A stretch of 64,000 bases of DNA from Hypericum androsaemum (GCA_963995505.1 OZ023181.1:2517487-2581486), one strand, 5' to 3'; counted from the stretch's first letter, positions 49,401 through 59,688 are shown. The notes: generated from the sequence alone by a model not told the origin. Numbers and translations are program-made.

Positions 49401-50301
49401 TTCCAAAACCTGGAGTTGGGATTTCGGAAAAAAATGAAAGGGGGATTAAGAGACATACACATACACCAAACATGAGGGAAAACCCCAGAACATGCTAGAA
49501 TGTTCAATATCTGTACCTGGTTAATAATCTCACGCTCAAATGTCTGCACAGCCTTTACAAGAGGGACTAGGCATTTCCAGATAAACGACTCCAACATATC
49601 TGGAGCTTTCCCTGGTTATAACCTTAATTAGCAAGAGAAAAATGTATGCACCACCACAATATCCAACACTCGCTAAAAGCAATCATGCCAAGAACATTTT
49701 AAAAAGAATCTGGACTCTTAAGATTCTTAGAAACAACGAAAGTTTAATGCTCAAATGTCAAGAGGAGAAAGCCAATAAGCCAAAACAAAATAATTGAGAC
49801 AACCAACACGGACAAACCATCATCTCGAACTTCAATAACTCGGAAAATTAAAACCGATGCACCTTTCATGGGAAACGAGTACATCTATATAAAACTATCT
49901 CGTTAACCACAATGCCAGATACTACCTGTCGAAACAAACCCTAAACTCACCAATTTTCTTCAACAGATGGCAAAGCGCGGCCACCGTCGACGTAAGATGA
50001 CTACTCTGGCCGGAATCCAGGTTCTGGCCCTCCCTCGCAGCATCCTAACAAAAAGTCCCCGTGGTTATAGATCTCCAAAAAAACAGTGACTAGCAGCCGA
50101 AAAAGGATGGGATGAAAGCTAAATATTCACCTGGGGGTCGAGCAGAGAGGAAGCAGCGGAGTCGAGAAGAGAAGCGAAGAGAGTAGCGGGGAGTATCCCC
50201 GTGGAAGCCAACACGCAATCGAGCATCCCGGGGATCGCCGGCGCCGGGATTTGCTTGAAGCTGTTCCAGAGGGCCGAGACAACGGCGTCGTTCGTACTCA
50301 T
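24770..50301 (-). CDS. TARBP1/Trm3-type SpoU tRNA (Gm18) 2'-O-methyltransferase
   Basis: Reconstructed as 35 exons and 1803 aa. Exon boundaries: 50301-50131, 50044-49951, 49605-49517, 49409-48895, 48751-48541, 48002-47694, 47315-47162, 47016-46879, 46732-46651, 45991-45705, 45595-45482, 36766-36540, 35976-35761, 35677-35525, 35277-35140, 35026-34784, 34508-34387, 34058-33962, 33165-33004, 32903-32756, 32677-32577, 31851-31690, 31362-31315, 30857-30750, 30381-30307, 29707-29657, 29158-29015, 28929-28799, 28648-28561, 27261-27202, 27106-26878, 26080-25929, 25850-25780, 25390-25234, 24934-24770. Phases agree at every junction. The N-terminal ~1600 residues are helical, ARM-like. The C-terminus is a SPOUT methyltransferase: [10 protein letters not shown] (about 1664), [12 protein letters not shown] (1750-1761) and [20 protein letters not shown] (1774 onward), the knot-forming motifs. 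Yeast Trm3 and human TARBP1 methylate G18 ribose in tRNA; the same reaction is inferred. Length matches the plant homologue (about 1850 aa). Intron 11 spans 8.7 kb because of transposons. No coding damage seen. Confidence 0.92.
26462..26940 (-). repeat. Intronic tandem duplication copying the end of exon 31
   Basis: About 26462-26690 resembles 26691-26940 (period about 230 bases). The downstream copy contains the last part of exon 31 and its donor. In the other copy the donor GT is lost (sequence at about 26622-26632), so it is a dead pseudo-exon inside intron 31. Confidence 0.75.
27302..28165 (-). repeat. Intronic tandem duplication split by a TRIM element
   Basis: 27302-27563 and 27924-~28165 are diverged direct repeats (both begin CAACCAAAATGAG and end near ATAACATATC). 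The TRIM at 27564-27919 sits exactly between them. Lies in intron 29 of the TARBP1-like gene. Confidence 0.8.
27564..27919 (-). mobile_element. TRIM (miniature LTR retrotransposon), intact
   Basis: 356 bp. Two identical 114-bp terminal repeats (27564-27677 and 27806-27919). On the minus strand each begins TGTTGGAGAGAATCCCACAT and ends CCTATA. The primer-binding site TGGTATCAGAGCC (complement of initiator-Met tRNA) follows the 5' repeat, and the polypurine tract GTTTGAGGGGGCG precedes the 3' repeat. A 5-bp duplication ATATC flanks it (27559-27563 and 27920-27924). No coding capacity. Same orientation as the host gene. Confidence 0.93.
33612..33870 (-). repeat. Intronic tandem duplication, ~126-bp period
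   Basis: Two diverged copies share ACCGCATTGTTGGCCTTA and GGGGAATTAGTGGCTTAAAC. Lies in intron 18 of the TARBP1-like gene. Confidence 0.8.
37367..37415 (+). repeat. (TA)n microsatellite
   Basis: Long perfect TA run in intron 11 of the TARBP1-like gene, about 70 bases from the Copia insertion. Confidence 0.9.
37802..37827 (+). repeat. 26-bp perfect palindrome in the left LTR
   Basis: TGCAGAGAAGTTT followed by its exact reverse complement. The matching place in the right LTR (about 45162-45180) keeps only one arm. Confidence 0.9.
37932..38264 (+). pseudogene. Copia gag remnant of the outer element
   Basis: 110-aa frame starting 4 bases after the primer-binding site. It contains [20 protein letters not shown] and a following helix-rich segment typical of plant Copia gag. 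It ends at a stop before any zinc knuckle because the middle of the polyprotein is deleted. Confidence 0.75.
38354..40138 (+). pseudogene. Copia reverse transcriptase/RNase H remnant of the outer element
   Basis: Reverse transcriptase 38714-39577 with [30 protein letters not shown], the palm motif [12 protein letters not shown], and KYFLGNEF. A one-base change near 39573 shifts the frame and creates a stop (VGR then TAA). RNase H sequence continues in other frames ([20 protein letters not shown] near 39750; [20 protein letters not shown] near 39900) with a further internal deletion and frameshift near 39840. The polyprotein is not functional. Confidence 0.85.
40214..40443 (-). repeat. 3' LTR of nested Copia element
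   Basis: 230 bp, identical by eye to 44685-44914. Confidence 0.93.
40441..44628 (-). pseudogene. Copia gag-pol polyprotein with one in-frame stop
   Basis: One frame of about 1396 codons from ATG 44628. Gag is followed by a CCHC zinc knuckle [14 protein letters not shown] (282-295), aspartic protease [14 protein letters not shown] (about 318-331), a GAG-pre-integrase HHCC domain (WHQRLGHAN ... CHGCCVGK), an integrase catalytic core with CSDLWGPAP and [20 protein letters not shown], reverse transcriptase with [12 protein letters not shown] (about 1079-1090), and RNase H with [20 protein letters not shown] and [20 protein letters not shown]. All expected domains are present in Copia order. The only break seen is a TAG codon at 42651-42649 (codon 660) in the integrase region; both halves share one frame. 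As written, only gag, protease and part of integrase would be made. Confidence 0.9.
44685..44914 (-). repeat. 5' LTR of nested Copia element
   Basis: 230 bp, identical by eye to 40214-40443, preceded (in plus coordinates) by the primer-binding site complement. Confidence 0.93.
46050..46366 (-). mobile_element. TRIM element, degraded
   Basis: Second copy of the TRIM family in intron 9 of the TARBP1-like gene. One LTR, 46050-46163 (114 bp), is complete. The other starts at 46293 and loses similarity at about 46366. The primer-binding site complement is mutated (CTCTGATGCCA). Several substitutions relative to the copy at 27564-27919 indicate an older insertion. Confidence 0.85.
48289..48481 (-). 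repeat. Intronic tandem duplication, ~101-bp period
   Basis: AACAGAAATATGCATTGC begins near 48291 and again near 48392, and both copies end in AGAATTCCTGG or AATGAATTCCTGG. Lies in intron 5, next to exon 5 of the TARBP1-like gene. Confidence 0.8.
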
Positions 50302-51521
50302 CTTCGCTGGCGGAGGAGGAGACCAAAAGAGGCGGTTTCCTCCCTCGCGCTAAAACCCTAAACCCGGAGGCGCGGAAAGTCCTAATTAGAAAGGGAGAGA
50401 AGAAGAAAGTAACCGTTGGAGAGGAAAGGACTCATTATATAGGTCGGCGGTATTTGGGTCTAATTACAGATAAGGCTTATATTTAGGCTCATTTACTAAT
50501 CCAGTACAAAGATTTTATTTCTTGATCACCGACTCGACTTTCGAGCACCAAATTCGACATTGGTGTTAAAATCTTTACCTTTCTAGATTACATAAACGTG
50601 GATCCTGTCGTTTTACCTTTCATGATTACTGGCAATGAAAATAAAATTGTTGAATCCATGTGTCAATTCAAAGTATGATGTTAAAATTTAATAGCTCATT
50701 TATGTTAATAATTAATATTTCTTTAGAAAATATTGGTCCTAATTTTCGTATTGATATTTAAATAAATAAAAAATTACATAATGTACTAATTTAATTTTTT
50801 TAAAAGATATTAATTTGTATTAGACTTGTATGTTTGTATCCTAAGTAAATGTTACTAAATTTTTTGATAACTTCCCTGAATTGACAAAAAAAATTTGTGC
50901 CAATAAATCACACACACGTCACTAAACACATAAATAATCACGTCTTGTTACCGATATCGAGCTGCTTATTTACCTAGTTATAGCACAAGATCAGAAATCT
51001 TGCTAACAAATCAGTCTTGTGAAAAGCTTGTTCCTTATGAAGCATAATCTTGGTGATGAGAATATAGTGACATTTAGAACGAACAGCTTTAGTTCCTACT
51101 TCCTAGAAGTATCGCTCCGAGTTCAGTCAGACCCTATTTTATGACTTTTTCAATAATATTTTTTACATTCTTAAAACATAGCCTAAGATCCAATTCTCTT
51201 ACCACTTGGAATTTCCAGCCTTAATCTCACTAAAATGACTAATCAGATGGTGTCTCGAAAGGAGTTGAATTGACTGATGCTAATTTAATTTCAGTTCTCG
51301 CTAATATCGAGTTCAAGAATCATTGTCAATTTGTTTTGGAATGACTTGCAGGCATATACTCCGAAAATTGCAGAGGAAATCAACGCCAACGAAACAATCA
51401 AAAACACTGTAAGTCATCGCTGGCCAGCCTGGCTCTGCTGAATATTTTGTTAGCCGCCTACAGAATAAAATTCCAAGTGGCTAAGAACACCAAAAATGAA
51501 AGAACCTAAAAAAACTGATTG

Positions 51522-51522
<1 letters not shown>
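50302..51522. other. Intergenic: TARBP1-like promoter side and spacer
   Basis: Contains the 5' flank of the TARBP1-like gene (minus strand) and AT-rich spacer before the germin-like gene. No gene recognised. Confidence 0.5.

Positions 51523-51590
<68 letters not shown>
51523..51590 (+). repeat. (TA)34 microsatellite
   Basis: Uninterrupted TA run ending 42 bases before the ATG of the germin-like gene. Confidence 0.92.
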
Positions 51591-51592
<2 letters not shown>

Positions 51593-51632
51593 TAATGCAA
51601 TAGGCTACCTAAAAATCACATCCCACCTTAAT

Positions 51633-52262
51633 ATGGATAAAGCTAATATCCAGCTGTTGCTCGGCTCGATCCTGGTATTAGTCAATGCATTTCTAGCAAC
51701 TGCTGGTGACCCGGATATCCTCAAGGACTTCTTAGTACCACCGGGCCTTGATCCGAGCAACATCACAAGGCAATATTTCACTTACACAGGCTTCAGGCAG
51801 CTGCGGAAAGCCAACCTGACAGGGCTGACCACTGCCCTTATAAGCAAAGCAACTCGTAAGGAGTTCCCCGCCCTGGAAGGCCAGAGCGTATCGGTTGCAG
51901 CCATGCTGTACCCGCCTGGCGGCATCAACCCGCCGCACATTCATCCTCGAGGGTCGGAGCTGCTGCTGGTGCTCGAAGGGGTCCTCCAAGTCGGTTTTGT
52001 TGACACCACCAACAAGCTGTTTGTGCAGACCCTTCAGGCTCCGGACCTGTTCATATTCCCTAAAGGGCTTGTCCATTTCCAAGTGAACACACAGAGTGAT
52101 TCCAGGGCCACAGCCATTGGGATGTATGGGAGCTCTAGTGCAGGGACGGTCTCGGTGCCTGGAAGTGTCTTTGGGTCCGGAATCAGTCCTGAGATACTTG
52201 TCAAGGCCTTCAAGACTGACGGCGAGACCATATCTAAGCTTATCAATGCTGCTACACATTAG
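51633..52262 (+). CDS. Germin-like protein (subfamily 9-3 type)
   Basis: Single-exon 209-aa frame. The start at 51633 is chosen because MDKANIQLLLGSILVLVNAF forms a signal peptide; upstream codons only translate a TA microsatellite. Cupin box 1 is GGINPPHIHPRGSELLLVLE and box 2 APDLFIFPKGLVHFQVN, supplying the metal ligands H102, H104, E109 and H148. Other conserved segments are EFPALEGQSVSVAAM, GFVDTTNKLFVQTLQ and the C-terminal EILVKAFKTD. The paired N-terminal cysteines typical of true germins are absent, as in GLP 9-3 relatives. Germin-like proteins are secreted, bind manganese and act in wall oxidation and defence; no specific reaction can be assigned here. The (TA)34 tract lies where the TATA box or leader would be expected. 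Confidence 0.9.
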   Translation: MDKANIQLLLGSILVLVNAFLATAGDPDILKDFLVPPGLDPSNITRQYFTYTGFRQLRKANLTGLTTALISKATRKEFPALEGQSVSVAAMLYPPGGINPPHIHPRGSELLLVLEGVLQVGFVDTTNKLFVQTLQAPDLFIFPKGLVHFQVNTQSDSRATAIGMYGSSSAGTVSVPGSVFGSGISPEILVKAFKTDGETISKLINAATH

Positions 52263-52834
52263 AACATTGATTGATGATGTAATATCTTTCTGATGCTGTC
52301 CCACTGAAACAAATAATTATTGTACTGGATACAATATCTCTGAATAATTCTAAGAAAGATCGATTGTTGGACTCGATTTACAAATGAAAGAGCTCTACCT
52401 ACTGATTCCCTTTTACATTCAGACATGATTCCAATTTCCAAACTACCAAGATAAAGATAATCCCAAAAGTACAATGCACACTTTATGATGGGAGCATAAA
52501 AATAAGGCGGCGATGACAACAACAGCTTTGAAGCATCACATGAGGTTTCTTATTGCTCTTGCAGTCAAATAATACAGATTTTGTGTATTCCTTTGATAGA
52601 GTAATTGAGTGGTGTTGACGTAGATAACAGCTGCTTATTACCTTACTAAAGAACACACTGATCCCAGTTTCTGCACATGTTTTCCTACTTCGTCGGGATT
52701 TGGACGCGTTGGACTAACAGGATATCCAAGCAGAGATACACAGTTAGGCATGGAAAGCAATGTTATTACCGTCAGATACATCTCGAAAAAACCAATATGG
52801 CCTTTCCATCGCTTTACCTGATCCAGATCAGTGA
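52263..52834. other. Intergenic between convergent genes
   Basis: 3' flanks of the germin-like and PPR genes. Nothing else seen. Confidence 0.45.
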
Positions 52835-54316
52835 TCAAAACCCTCTAAATGAAGATGGAGTTATGTTGCTGTTCTCTTGCACCATCGAACTTGAGTGTCG
52901 GGCTAATCCTGCCGAAAGCTCCTCCTCTCCAAAATGCTTTAGGTGTTCAACTACTTCGTCAACATAAGAAGGTGCAAGACGAATCTTTTTCTGAAGCATT
53001 AACCTTGCAAGCTTTCCTGCTTCCAAAGGATGGCTTCCATGACACAGTCCAACTAAAAGATCAGAATAGATATCAGAGTCTAATGTTGATAACCATTCGC
53101 TCTTCTCAATTTCATCCAAAACCCGAAACCCATCTAGCATCCTTTTCTCCAAACAAAGTTCCTTAATCATCATGCTACACGCCGCACCATCAAGTTTCAC
53201 TCCAGCAGCTAAAGCACTCTTAAAGGCGTGTTCTGCCTCTTTGACTTTCTTAAGCCTAATCAAACTCACCACAAGTGAACTATAGCAATCACGATATGAG
53301 ACACCACCTTGTGCAGCAACTCTCTCAATCAATTTGTAAGCTTCCTCCAAACAACCATCCATACAAAGACCTTGAATCAAGGTGCTTGCAGTAACACGAT
53401 TTGGGGCACGACCGTAGGCCTCCATTCTCTCCAAAACCTTTAGGGCATCCATTGCCCTGCCCTTCCCACACAAGCTCTGGATCACAGAGGTGTAAGTAAT
53501 AACATTTGGGCTACAAGCCCCACCATTGTTCTCCATTTCCCCCAACAACTCCAATGCCCTCTCTAACTTCCCAAACTTAATAATCCCGTCAAGAATCGTT
53601 GAGTACACTACTACATTCGGAGCACATCCATGCTCTCTCATCAACTTCAACAACCCGCAAGCCTCCTCCAACATACCCGCATTACTAAACCCTTTGATCA
53701 ACGATACATATGTAACCATATCCGGGTAAAGACCATCCAGTCCCATCTCTTTCATCAACTCCCTAGCCATATCCATATTATCATCCTCACAAAACAACCA
53801 AACAACAACATTATACACATTCGTATCCGGACGCAGGCCGAATTCGGGCATTTTCCTCATCACCAACAAGGCCTCATTGGCAAGCCTACCCTCCTTACAC
53901 AAGCTCAACACAACTTTAAACATCTTAACACCAACAACACACTTGTTAACCCTGTAAGCCTCAAGCAAATCCAGAACAACTCGCGGGTTTCACTTAACGC
54001 CAAGCAAATCACAAGCCTTGCTATACATATACGAGCTATGCCTATACCGGGATTGGTGACCAGCCCAGACGAAGAACCTGAGACCCAATTGGGAATTATC
54101 AAGGGAGAGCCTTTTTATTACCTCGTGGACACAGCTGGGGTCCAGCTTGGGCTTGATCAAATTAAGCGCATTCTCTGGATTGTTTGGATCGTTCTGCAAG
54201 TGGGTATAGAGATTTCCAGCCAAAACCGAAGTGATGAATCGTAAAGTTGGAATCTTTGGGGGTTTTGGAGTGATGAGAGACGATGAGCATAAGCGAGTTA
54301 GTGAAGAGAGGGACAT
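52835..54316 (-). pseudogene. P-class PPR gene interrupted by an in-frame UGA
   Basis: The minus-strand frame from ATG 54316 to 52835 is 494 codons long with one stop, TGA at 53992-53990 (codon 109). Residues on both sides continue one PPR protein in the same frame: before it LRFFVWAGHQSRYRHSSYMY, and after it a run of about nine pentatricopeptide repeats such as NVVVYSTILDGIIKFGKLER and NRVTASTLIQGLCMDGCLEE. The N-terminus is serine/arginine-rich, consistent with mitochondrial or plastid import. Overall similarity is to the Arabidopsis PPR protein At5g47360, as I recall it. P-class PPR proteins bind organellar RNA. The UGA differs from CGA (arginine) by one C-to-T change. Either a very young pseudogene, a null allele, a sequencing error, or a gene that restarts downstream. 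Confidence 0.85.
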
Positions 54317-54925
54317 TTAGAATGGTTTCTTAAGGAGCAAGTCTTAAACGAGGAATCTTTAAGCAGGAAAGAGCGGAAGCTAGGTTTTGGTTTGTACGGT
54401 CTCGTATTTGATTCTCCGGGCGACTAATCTACATGTCGGAGAGTTTGAAGTCAAGACAGATGATAGTGAGATGGAGGCTAAGACTTCTGGTCGTTTGCTG
54501 CCTTATGAACTCAAGCTTCTGGTAGAGTGGTAGTTGTTGACTCGATTTATAAGTGAAAGAACTCGAACTATTAATTCCGGATTTTGTATTTTCAAAAGGG
54601 ACCTTGAAGACGGAAGAGATTAATCGTATGATTCGTACCAGTAGAGCGAACAAAATATAACTATGATCATCACCACACAATTACAAGCACAAGCTTATGG
54701 GGTGCGGACATATGCTACAGTTTCTTTTTTTTTAGAAACACATATGCTACAGTTCGGACAATCTACAAAAATGTTCAACGACATATCATATGATATTGCT
54801 TTGTCAAAGGCCTTATAACCCAACGACATAAAGCGTTGTAATTATCAAGGAGGTCCACAATGTCGTAGTGTAAAAATTTACCCTTCTTTGTTCGTTTCCT
54901 CATTTCTTCGCATTGGAGGGCGTTT
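54317..54925. other. Intergenic
   Basis: Upstream flank of the PPR gene and 3' flank of the polygalacturonase gene. No gene seen. Confidence 0.45.
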
Positions 54926-56366
54926 TTAGCATCCAGAAGGGTTCAGCTTTCCTAAGATCCGGGGCTTGACATTGGTACACTGGGACGTCGCGGTCCCCGT
55001 GGTTCCGGTGTAGGCGAGATCGATGTCGGCAAGCACGACGTCGTCGCAGGGGATACCGCTGCTGCATTTAAGCTGAACGGCCAACGGTGTCGTAGAGGTT
55101 CCCCTTATGTTCTTGAAGCTCACATTGCTGATCTTTACCTTTGATGGCAACTAAACAAACAGAGAAAAAGTTGCAGAGTACTTATAAACGTAATGAGAGT
55201 TATGTTAAATTCGTTGCGGTTGATGTATGTACCTTGGCGTTGCATTGGTTCCAAGGGCAGTAGACCTGATCGATGATGATCGGATTGGCGACATTGTCCA
55301 TGATCACATCCTCGAAGTGCATATCGGTCGCTGATCCGCCCTGCATTGCAGGCCATGACTTGATCCTCAGGCCGTTATCCGTATTGGCGAGAGTACAATT
55401 GTTAACGAAAATTCCTGACACGGGTTCCTCGTTCGGGTACTTCCCCAAGCTCCCAACGCTGATCCCGTGGCCCGGCCCGCACGTCACCCGTGTGATCCTG
55501 ATCTGTTGGGAGCCGTCCCCGAGGGAGATGCAGTCGTCGCCTGTCCCGATCGTCGTATCGGTGATGTTGACCCCGTTCGACCGTCCAATGTGTATCCCGT
55601 CTGTGTTGATGCTGGTCTTTGGCGCGGAGACAGTGAAGTTCTGGAATGTGAAGTTCTTTGCTCCCAGGACATTGACGTGGAAATTCTTGCTGTCGACCGA
55701 TGATACACCTTGGACTAATGCGTTTGTAACAAAATTGAACCTCAGATTCTGACTACCACCAAAATTGTTAGAAACTAGTATCAGAACCCGCTCTAATATC
55801 ATATTAAAAAAACGAAGGCCTTACCACAGCGAGTGACTTGCAGTTTGTGTTCTTCCCACAGTCGTTTTGACTCCAAGCTGATTGCCCTTGACCATTAAAC
55901 GATCCAGTTCCGGTCAACGAGAATTGATCAATGTACTTGAAAGTGATCCAACTATCACCGGAGATCTTTGCCGGAGCCTTCAGTTCGCCTTCGACGTGAA
56001 GGTCGATGGCACCTTTGCAAGGACCCCCAAGAGCCACCACACCTAACACGTACCCTCCTCCTGGGATCAGCACCTGACTTGGGGTTGTCGATGCACAGGC
56101 TTCATTCCAGGCGTCTGTCAACGCCTGTAACCATCAGCATCAACACGTCAGCACGTATAATCGATCCGGATAAACTTTTTTCCGGACAGATTGTTAGTTG
56201 TGTTAGTTCGTCAGGTGACGAGGCATAAACGTACCTTGCTAATGTCGGAACCATCAGCTCTGGCACCGTACTTGGTCACATCAAAAACCGTCGGTTGGGC
56301 GTTGATTACAGATGCCAACAACAACAATGCCAATACGGCAGAGAAGCACGATTTCAAATATTCCAT
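54926..56366 (-). CDS. Polygalacturonase (GH28), pollen/exo type
   Basis: Four exons, 56366-56235, 56124-55825, 55748-55233 and 55150-54926, all GT-AG and phase 0, giving 390 aa. The signal peptide [20 protein letters not shown] targets the wall. The parallel beta-helix has the four GH28 signatures: NTDGIHI (192-198), GTGDDCISL (213-221), [11 protein letters not shown] (234-244) and the substrate-binding RIK (272-274). Catalytic aspartates are D194, D215 and D216, with H238; all are intact. It hydrolyses alpha-1,4 linkages in homogalacturonan of pectin. The N-terminal [12 protein letters not shown] and the C-terminal single-domain architecture resemble clade C enzymes often called pollen exopolygalacturonases; pollen expression is inferred only. 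A TATA box lies at 56440-56446. Confidence 0.94.
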
Positions 56367-56439
56367 TTTTCTATGTTGAAATCTCTGTTTCGGAGTCGAG
56401 CACTATTTTTCGAGTTTAAAAATTGATCAATGTGAGCCC

Positions 56440-56446
56440 TTTTATA
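56440..56446 (-). promoter_or_regulatory. TATA box of the polygalacturonase gene
   Basis: CTATAAAAGGGC on the minus strand, about 75 bases upstream of the ATG at 56366, giving a short leader. Confidence 0.65.
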
Positions 56447-56775
56447 GTTTCTCCACGTAGATGAGGAAGAAGAGAAATTATCGCATTGAACCATTGTAGC
56501 CGTTGCTATTCTTTCTTGTCTCTCAAGTTTCTGTGGTATGTGCAATTGCTTGCTATTATTGTCTCGGTGCTCTTCCTTCGGGTTCGCTTCAAACGGTGAA
56601 GCCAAGATTGTCCTACTTGCTTGGAGATGAACAAAAGTACGTCTCCTTTCCTCGGTCAACCACGATTTCTAGCGCGTAGAAAAACTATGATAAGCTTATA
56701 TTAAATATTATGTGGTTTGTTAAAAATTAAGTATGACGGACCAACAAATTGGGATTAAAGAACCCAATAGTTCTA

Positions 56776-57140
56776 ACCGTAAACAATAGATATTGCGCGT
56801 TGTGTTTATCGACGACTCGTACAGTGTTATAGTTAACACGTTAAGTATCCCGCATGGGGAGTACATTTGCAAGAATAAAACTCGAATGAATTGATGGGGC
56901 TACAGAAGTGGTGGAGCATGTAGTTTAATTTGATGGAAAGCTAAGAATCTTATCAGGACTTGACATGTCAGGAATCCTCTTGAAAGAGAGGGGTGGTGCC
57001 CTCCACAACGCGGACACATGTGGTACATAGTTGTTACCGACTCGTGTCGTAAGGTGTTGGGTTGAACCTCGTAAGGAGTGAAATCTTTGTGTAGTTGCCA
57101 CCATGAAGTTTAGAATCCTGAACAGACAGTCAGAGTTGGT
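56776..57140 (+). pseudogene. Plastid 16S rRNA fragment in the nucleus (NUPT)
   Basis: The stretch follows the 3' half of plastid 16S rRNA in order: CCGTAAACAATAGATA, CACGTTAAGTATCCCGC, TGGGGAGTACATTTGCAAGA, GGTGGAGCATGTAGTTTAAT, AATCCTCTTGAAAGAGAGGG (typical of plastid rather than mitochondrial rRNA), GTCGTAAGGTGTTGGGTTGA and CCTGAACAGAC. It corresponds roughly to E. coli positions 790-1145. Many differences from the plastid sequence are C-to-T or G-to-A, the decay expected of methylated nuclear insertions. No further plastid sequence was recognised on either side. Not a functional rRNA. Confidence 0.88.
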
Positions 57141-57843
57141 CTTATTGGTAAGCGATTTGAATTCATTTAAAAAATCTTGATTTTAAATATTACAAACACA
57201 AAAGATATTATGTAAATAGAGTTCGACATTACTCAACTATGAAAATAGAGATCGACTAAAAAACTATGACGACTAGAAGTTTAGAAACTTATAATAAGTT
57301 CTTGTATTTGTTGGTGGGATATAAATTTGGTTGAACTCTTGTTCTCCTTCAATAAGTTGGGACGTTTGAGGAACAGAATTCCAACTTGAGCGAATTTGAT
57401 TTGGTTGATTCAGAATCAATTCGAATTGACTCGATCTGAGTTTGGTTGATTTGGTGGAATATTAGACAATGTTTTGTTAGGTGGGTTTGGTTTAGATTTA
57501 AGTTTAACATTTTCCAAGTTTTCATTTGAACCCAAAATCAAATTCTAAAAAATTGGAACTTATTACATATAGCTCTTGTTAAAGGTCTCAAATGCAAAGC
57601 AGCCTCCAAAATTTGGTGTGGAGAATTTTAAATATTTAAATTTGTATCTAGTTTGAAAATAAATAAGTTAAGACAGGTAAATATTCGTATATGTGAATAT
57701 TCCAATTCGGTTTAGAAAAATCTACATTTTATAAAGGAACTTGGATTGGGTTTTATTATAAAGTTGGCGGGTTAACGTGGAAGTAGCGCGGTCCAGGACA
57801 AATATAAAAAAATGATCCGTTAAATGGTAATCGGACCGGGGTT
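57141..57843. other. Intergenic
   Basis: AT-rich spacer between the plastid-derived fragment and the tRNA gene. Nothing recognised. Confidence 0.45.
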
Positions 57844-57915
57844 TGAACCCGACGTGAATCGAACACGCAACCTTCTGATCTGGAGTCAGACGCGCTACCA
57901 TTGCGCCACGGATCC
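57844..57915 (-). tRNA. tRNA-Trp (CCA)
   Basis: 72 nt on the minus strand, beginning GGATCCGTGGCGCAATGGTA. Acceptor stem GGATCCG/CGGGTTC with discriminator A; the D-arm, an anticodon stem-loop CTGACTCCAGATCAG with anticodon CCA (complement of 57881-57883), and the T-loop GTTCGATTC are all present. No intron. A and B box promoters are internal. It matches the plant nuclear tRNA-Trp pattern. Confidence 0.95.
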
Positions 57916-59688
57916 GGAGATGGCTATGCTCTTCATTTAATATTTAAATACTTTTAAACTAAATACTGGATCGAACAAAACCGGGAATCAACGTGGGGAC
58001 TCGAAAGAAAACTTGTACTAAAGGAACAGCTCCAATTGGTCCTTTAAGTTCGCGTTGTTCGAATATCATCAATAAAAAAACATTATTGAAAAAATTACTT
58101 CTTTTTTTTAGGAACAAAAAAAAATTTACCTCTAAATATTGCTTCACTCATTGATAAAATCTCAAATTTTTTGTTTCATAAACAGTAATTTCTTTGATAT
58201 TAATCATGGGTTTAGTGCCTTATTCAGCCTTTAATATAAAATCATTATTAACTTATTTAAGGTCTCAGCTCTAATTGTACATATTTGTAAAGAACTCAAA
58301 CGTGATGAATGATGATAGTTCCGTTTTTAATAATACGATATGACAATAATGTTGTTGTTATTATTGATAAAAAAGAAATTAGAATTTTTGGGATGGAATT
58401 TGATTCTTTTAGTTCGGGTGAAGAATTTTCTCCTATCTGTCTACTACGAAAATGTTTATTCAAAATAAAAAAATAATTTTCGGCCTAATCTTAGACCCTC
58501 ACTCAACCTTTATGGATGAACCTAAACCTGACCATTGTTAGAATCTGATTCGTGATTTAATTCGTTAAAAATTCTATTCGAATTCGTCTAGAGAAGAATT
58601 AAATACGGTTCAAGATTTCTAGAATTCGTCAAACTGAAAAATTCGATTCGAATTTGATTTGATGAATTTAAAAAAATAGGGATGTGTGAACCTCCCATCA
58701 ATGGATGTGGACCTCATGAGGGCCATTCCATCCCATCCCATCCCATCCCCTCAGCTGACGCGTCAGCTTTTGGTTTTTTTGGTGAAGGAAAACCAAGTGT
58801 CATCGGGTCTTGTCAAGACTTAATCAACTGCAGACATCTACACGTCTGTCCCATCTCGTGACGCCTCGCCTACCGCTCTCCTAGAGTATTAAATGATAAC
58901 TAACTTGAGTTTTATTTCTAACCTTACGAATATAACTATTGATATTACATTGGGAATCAATATAAAATACAGTCGCGCGTCCACCCGCCCGTCGCCTCAC
59001 ACAGCCTCAAAAAATGCTTGGCACACAAGCTAATCAAAATCGGGAATCATTTCTCGCATTGGGATCTTCGTTATTTTTAATCATTTTCGCAATGGGTTTA
59101 TCTTTGTTATCGAAATTAACAATGTGAAAATCAAGCAATAAGCTAATAAAATAGATCATCAAATGCAAGAGGAAGTGTTTACATTGAGTCTTGAGATTTT
59201 AATCGGGTCAGTATGATTCAATTTTTTTTCAAAATTTTATAATTAGCTATATTTATCATATTATTCACGTAATGGATCACATTACTATCATCAAGTAGAA
59301 CATTATATGTCACAACTTTTTATAAAGCATTTCAAAAATGTTTCTTTAGAAAAAAAGATAATTCAACATTTTATGTTCAATTAAACAAGGTATTAAACGA
59401 CAAACGCCAAAATTAAAAAAATTTGGAAAAGTGAGGATTTTGGCCAAACGGATCAGCCAGCCGAGCGACGCTGGCAAGCGTTTTCTTTTTCTTATCTTAA
59501 TCTAATCTTAATAATTATTCGTTGAAATAGATACTAGTAAATATTATTTGGTTGTCATAATTAATAATATCTTTTGATAAAAATAAAAAAATAATAAATG
59601 AAAATTATTATTTTTCAATTCTCTATGAATAGAGCTCAATACTGACATATTTTGATACACAATCTTGTATTTCAACTTTGGACGCTTG
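57916..59688. other. Intergenic, AT-rich
   Basis: No gene recognised. A short CATCC/ATCCC-type tandem run lies at about 58725-58750. Confidence 0.45.

Noticed and set aside
51519..51632. Longer germin-like protein start at 51519
   Set aside because: Would translate the TA microsatellite into an isoleucine-tyrosine run before the signal peptide.
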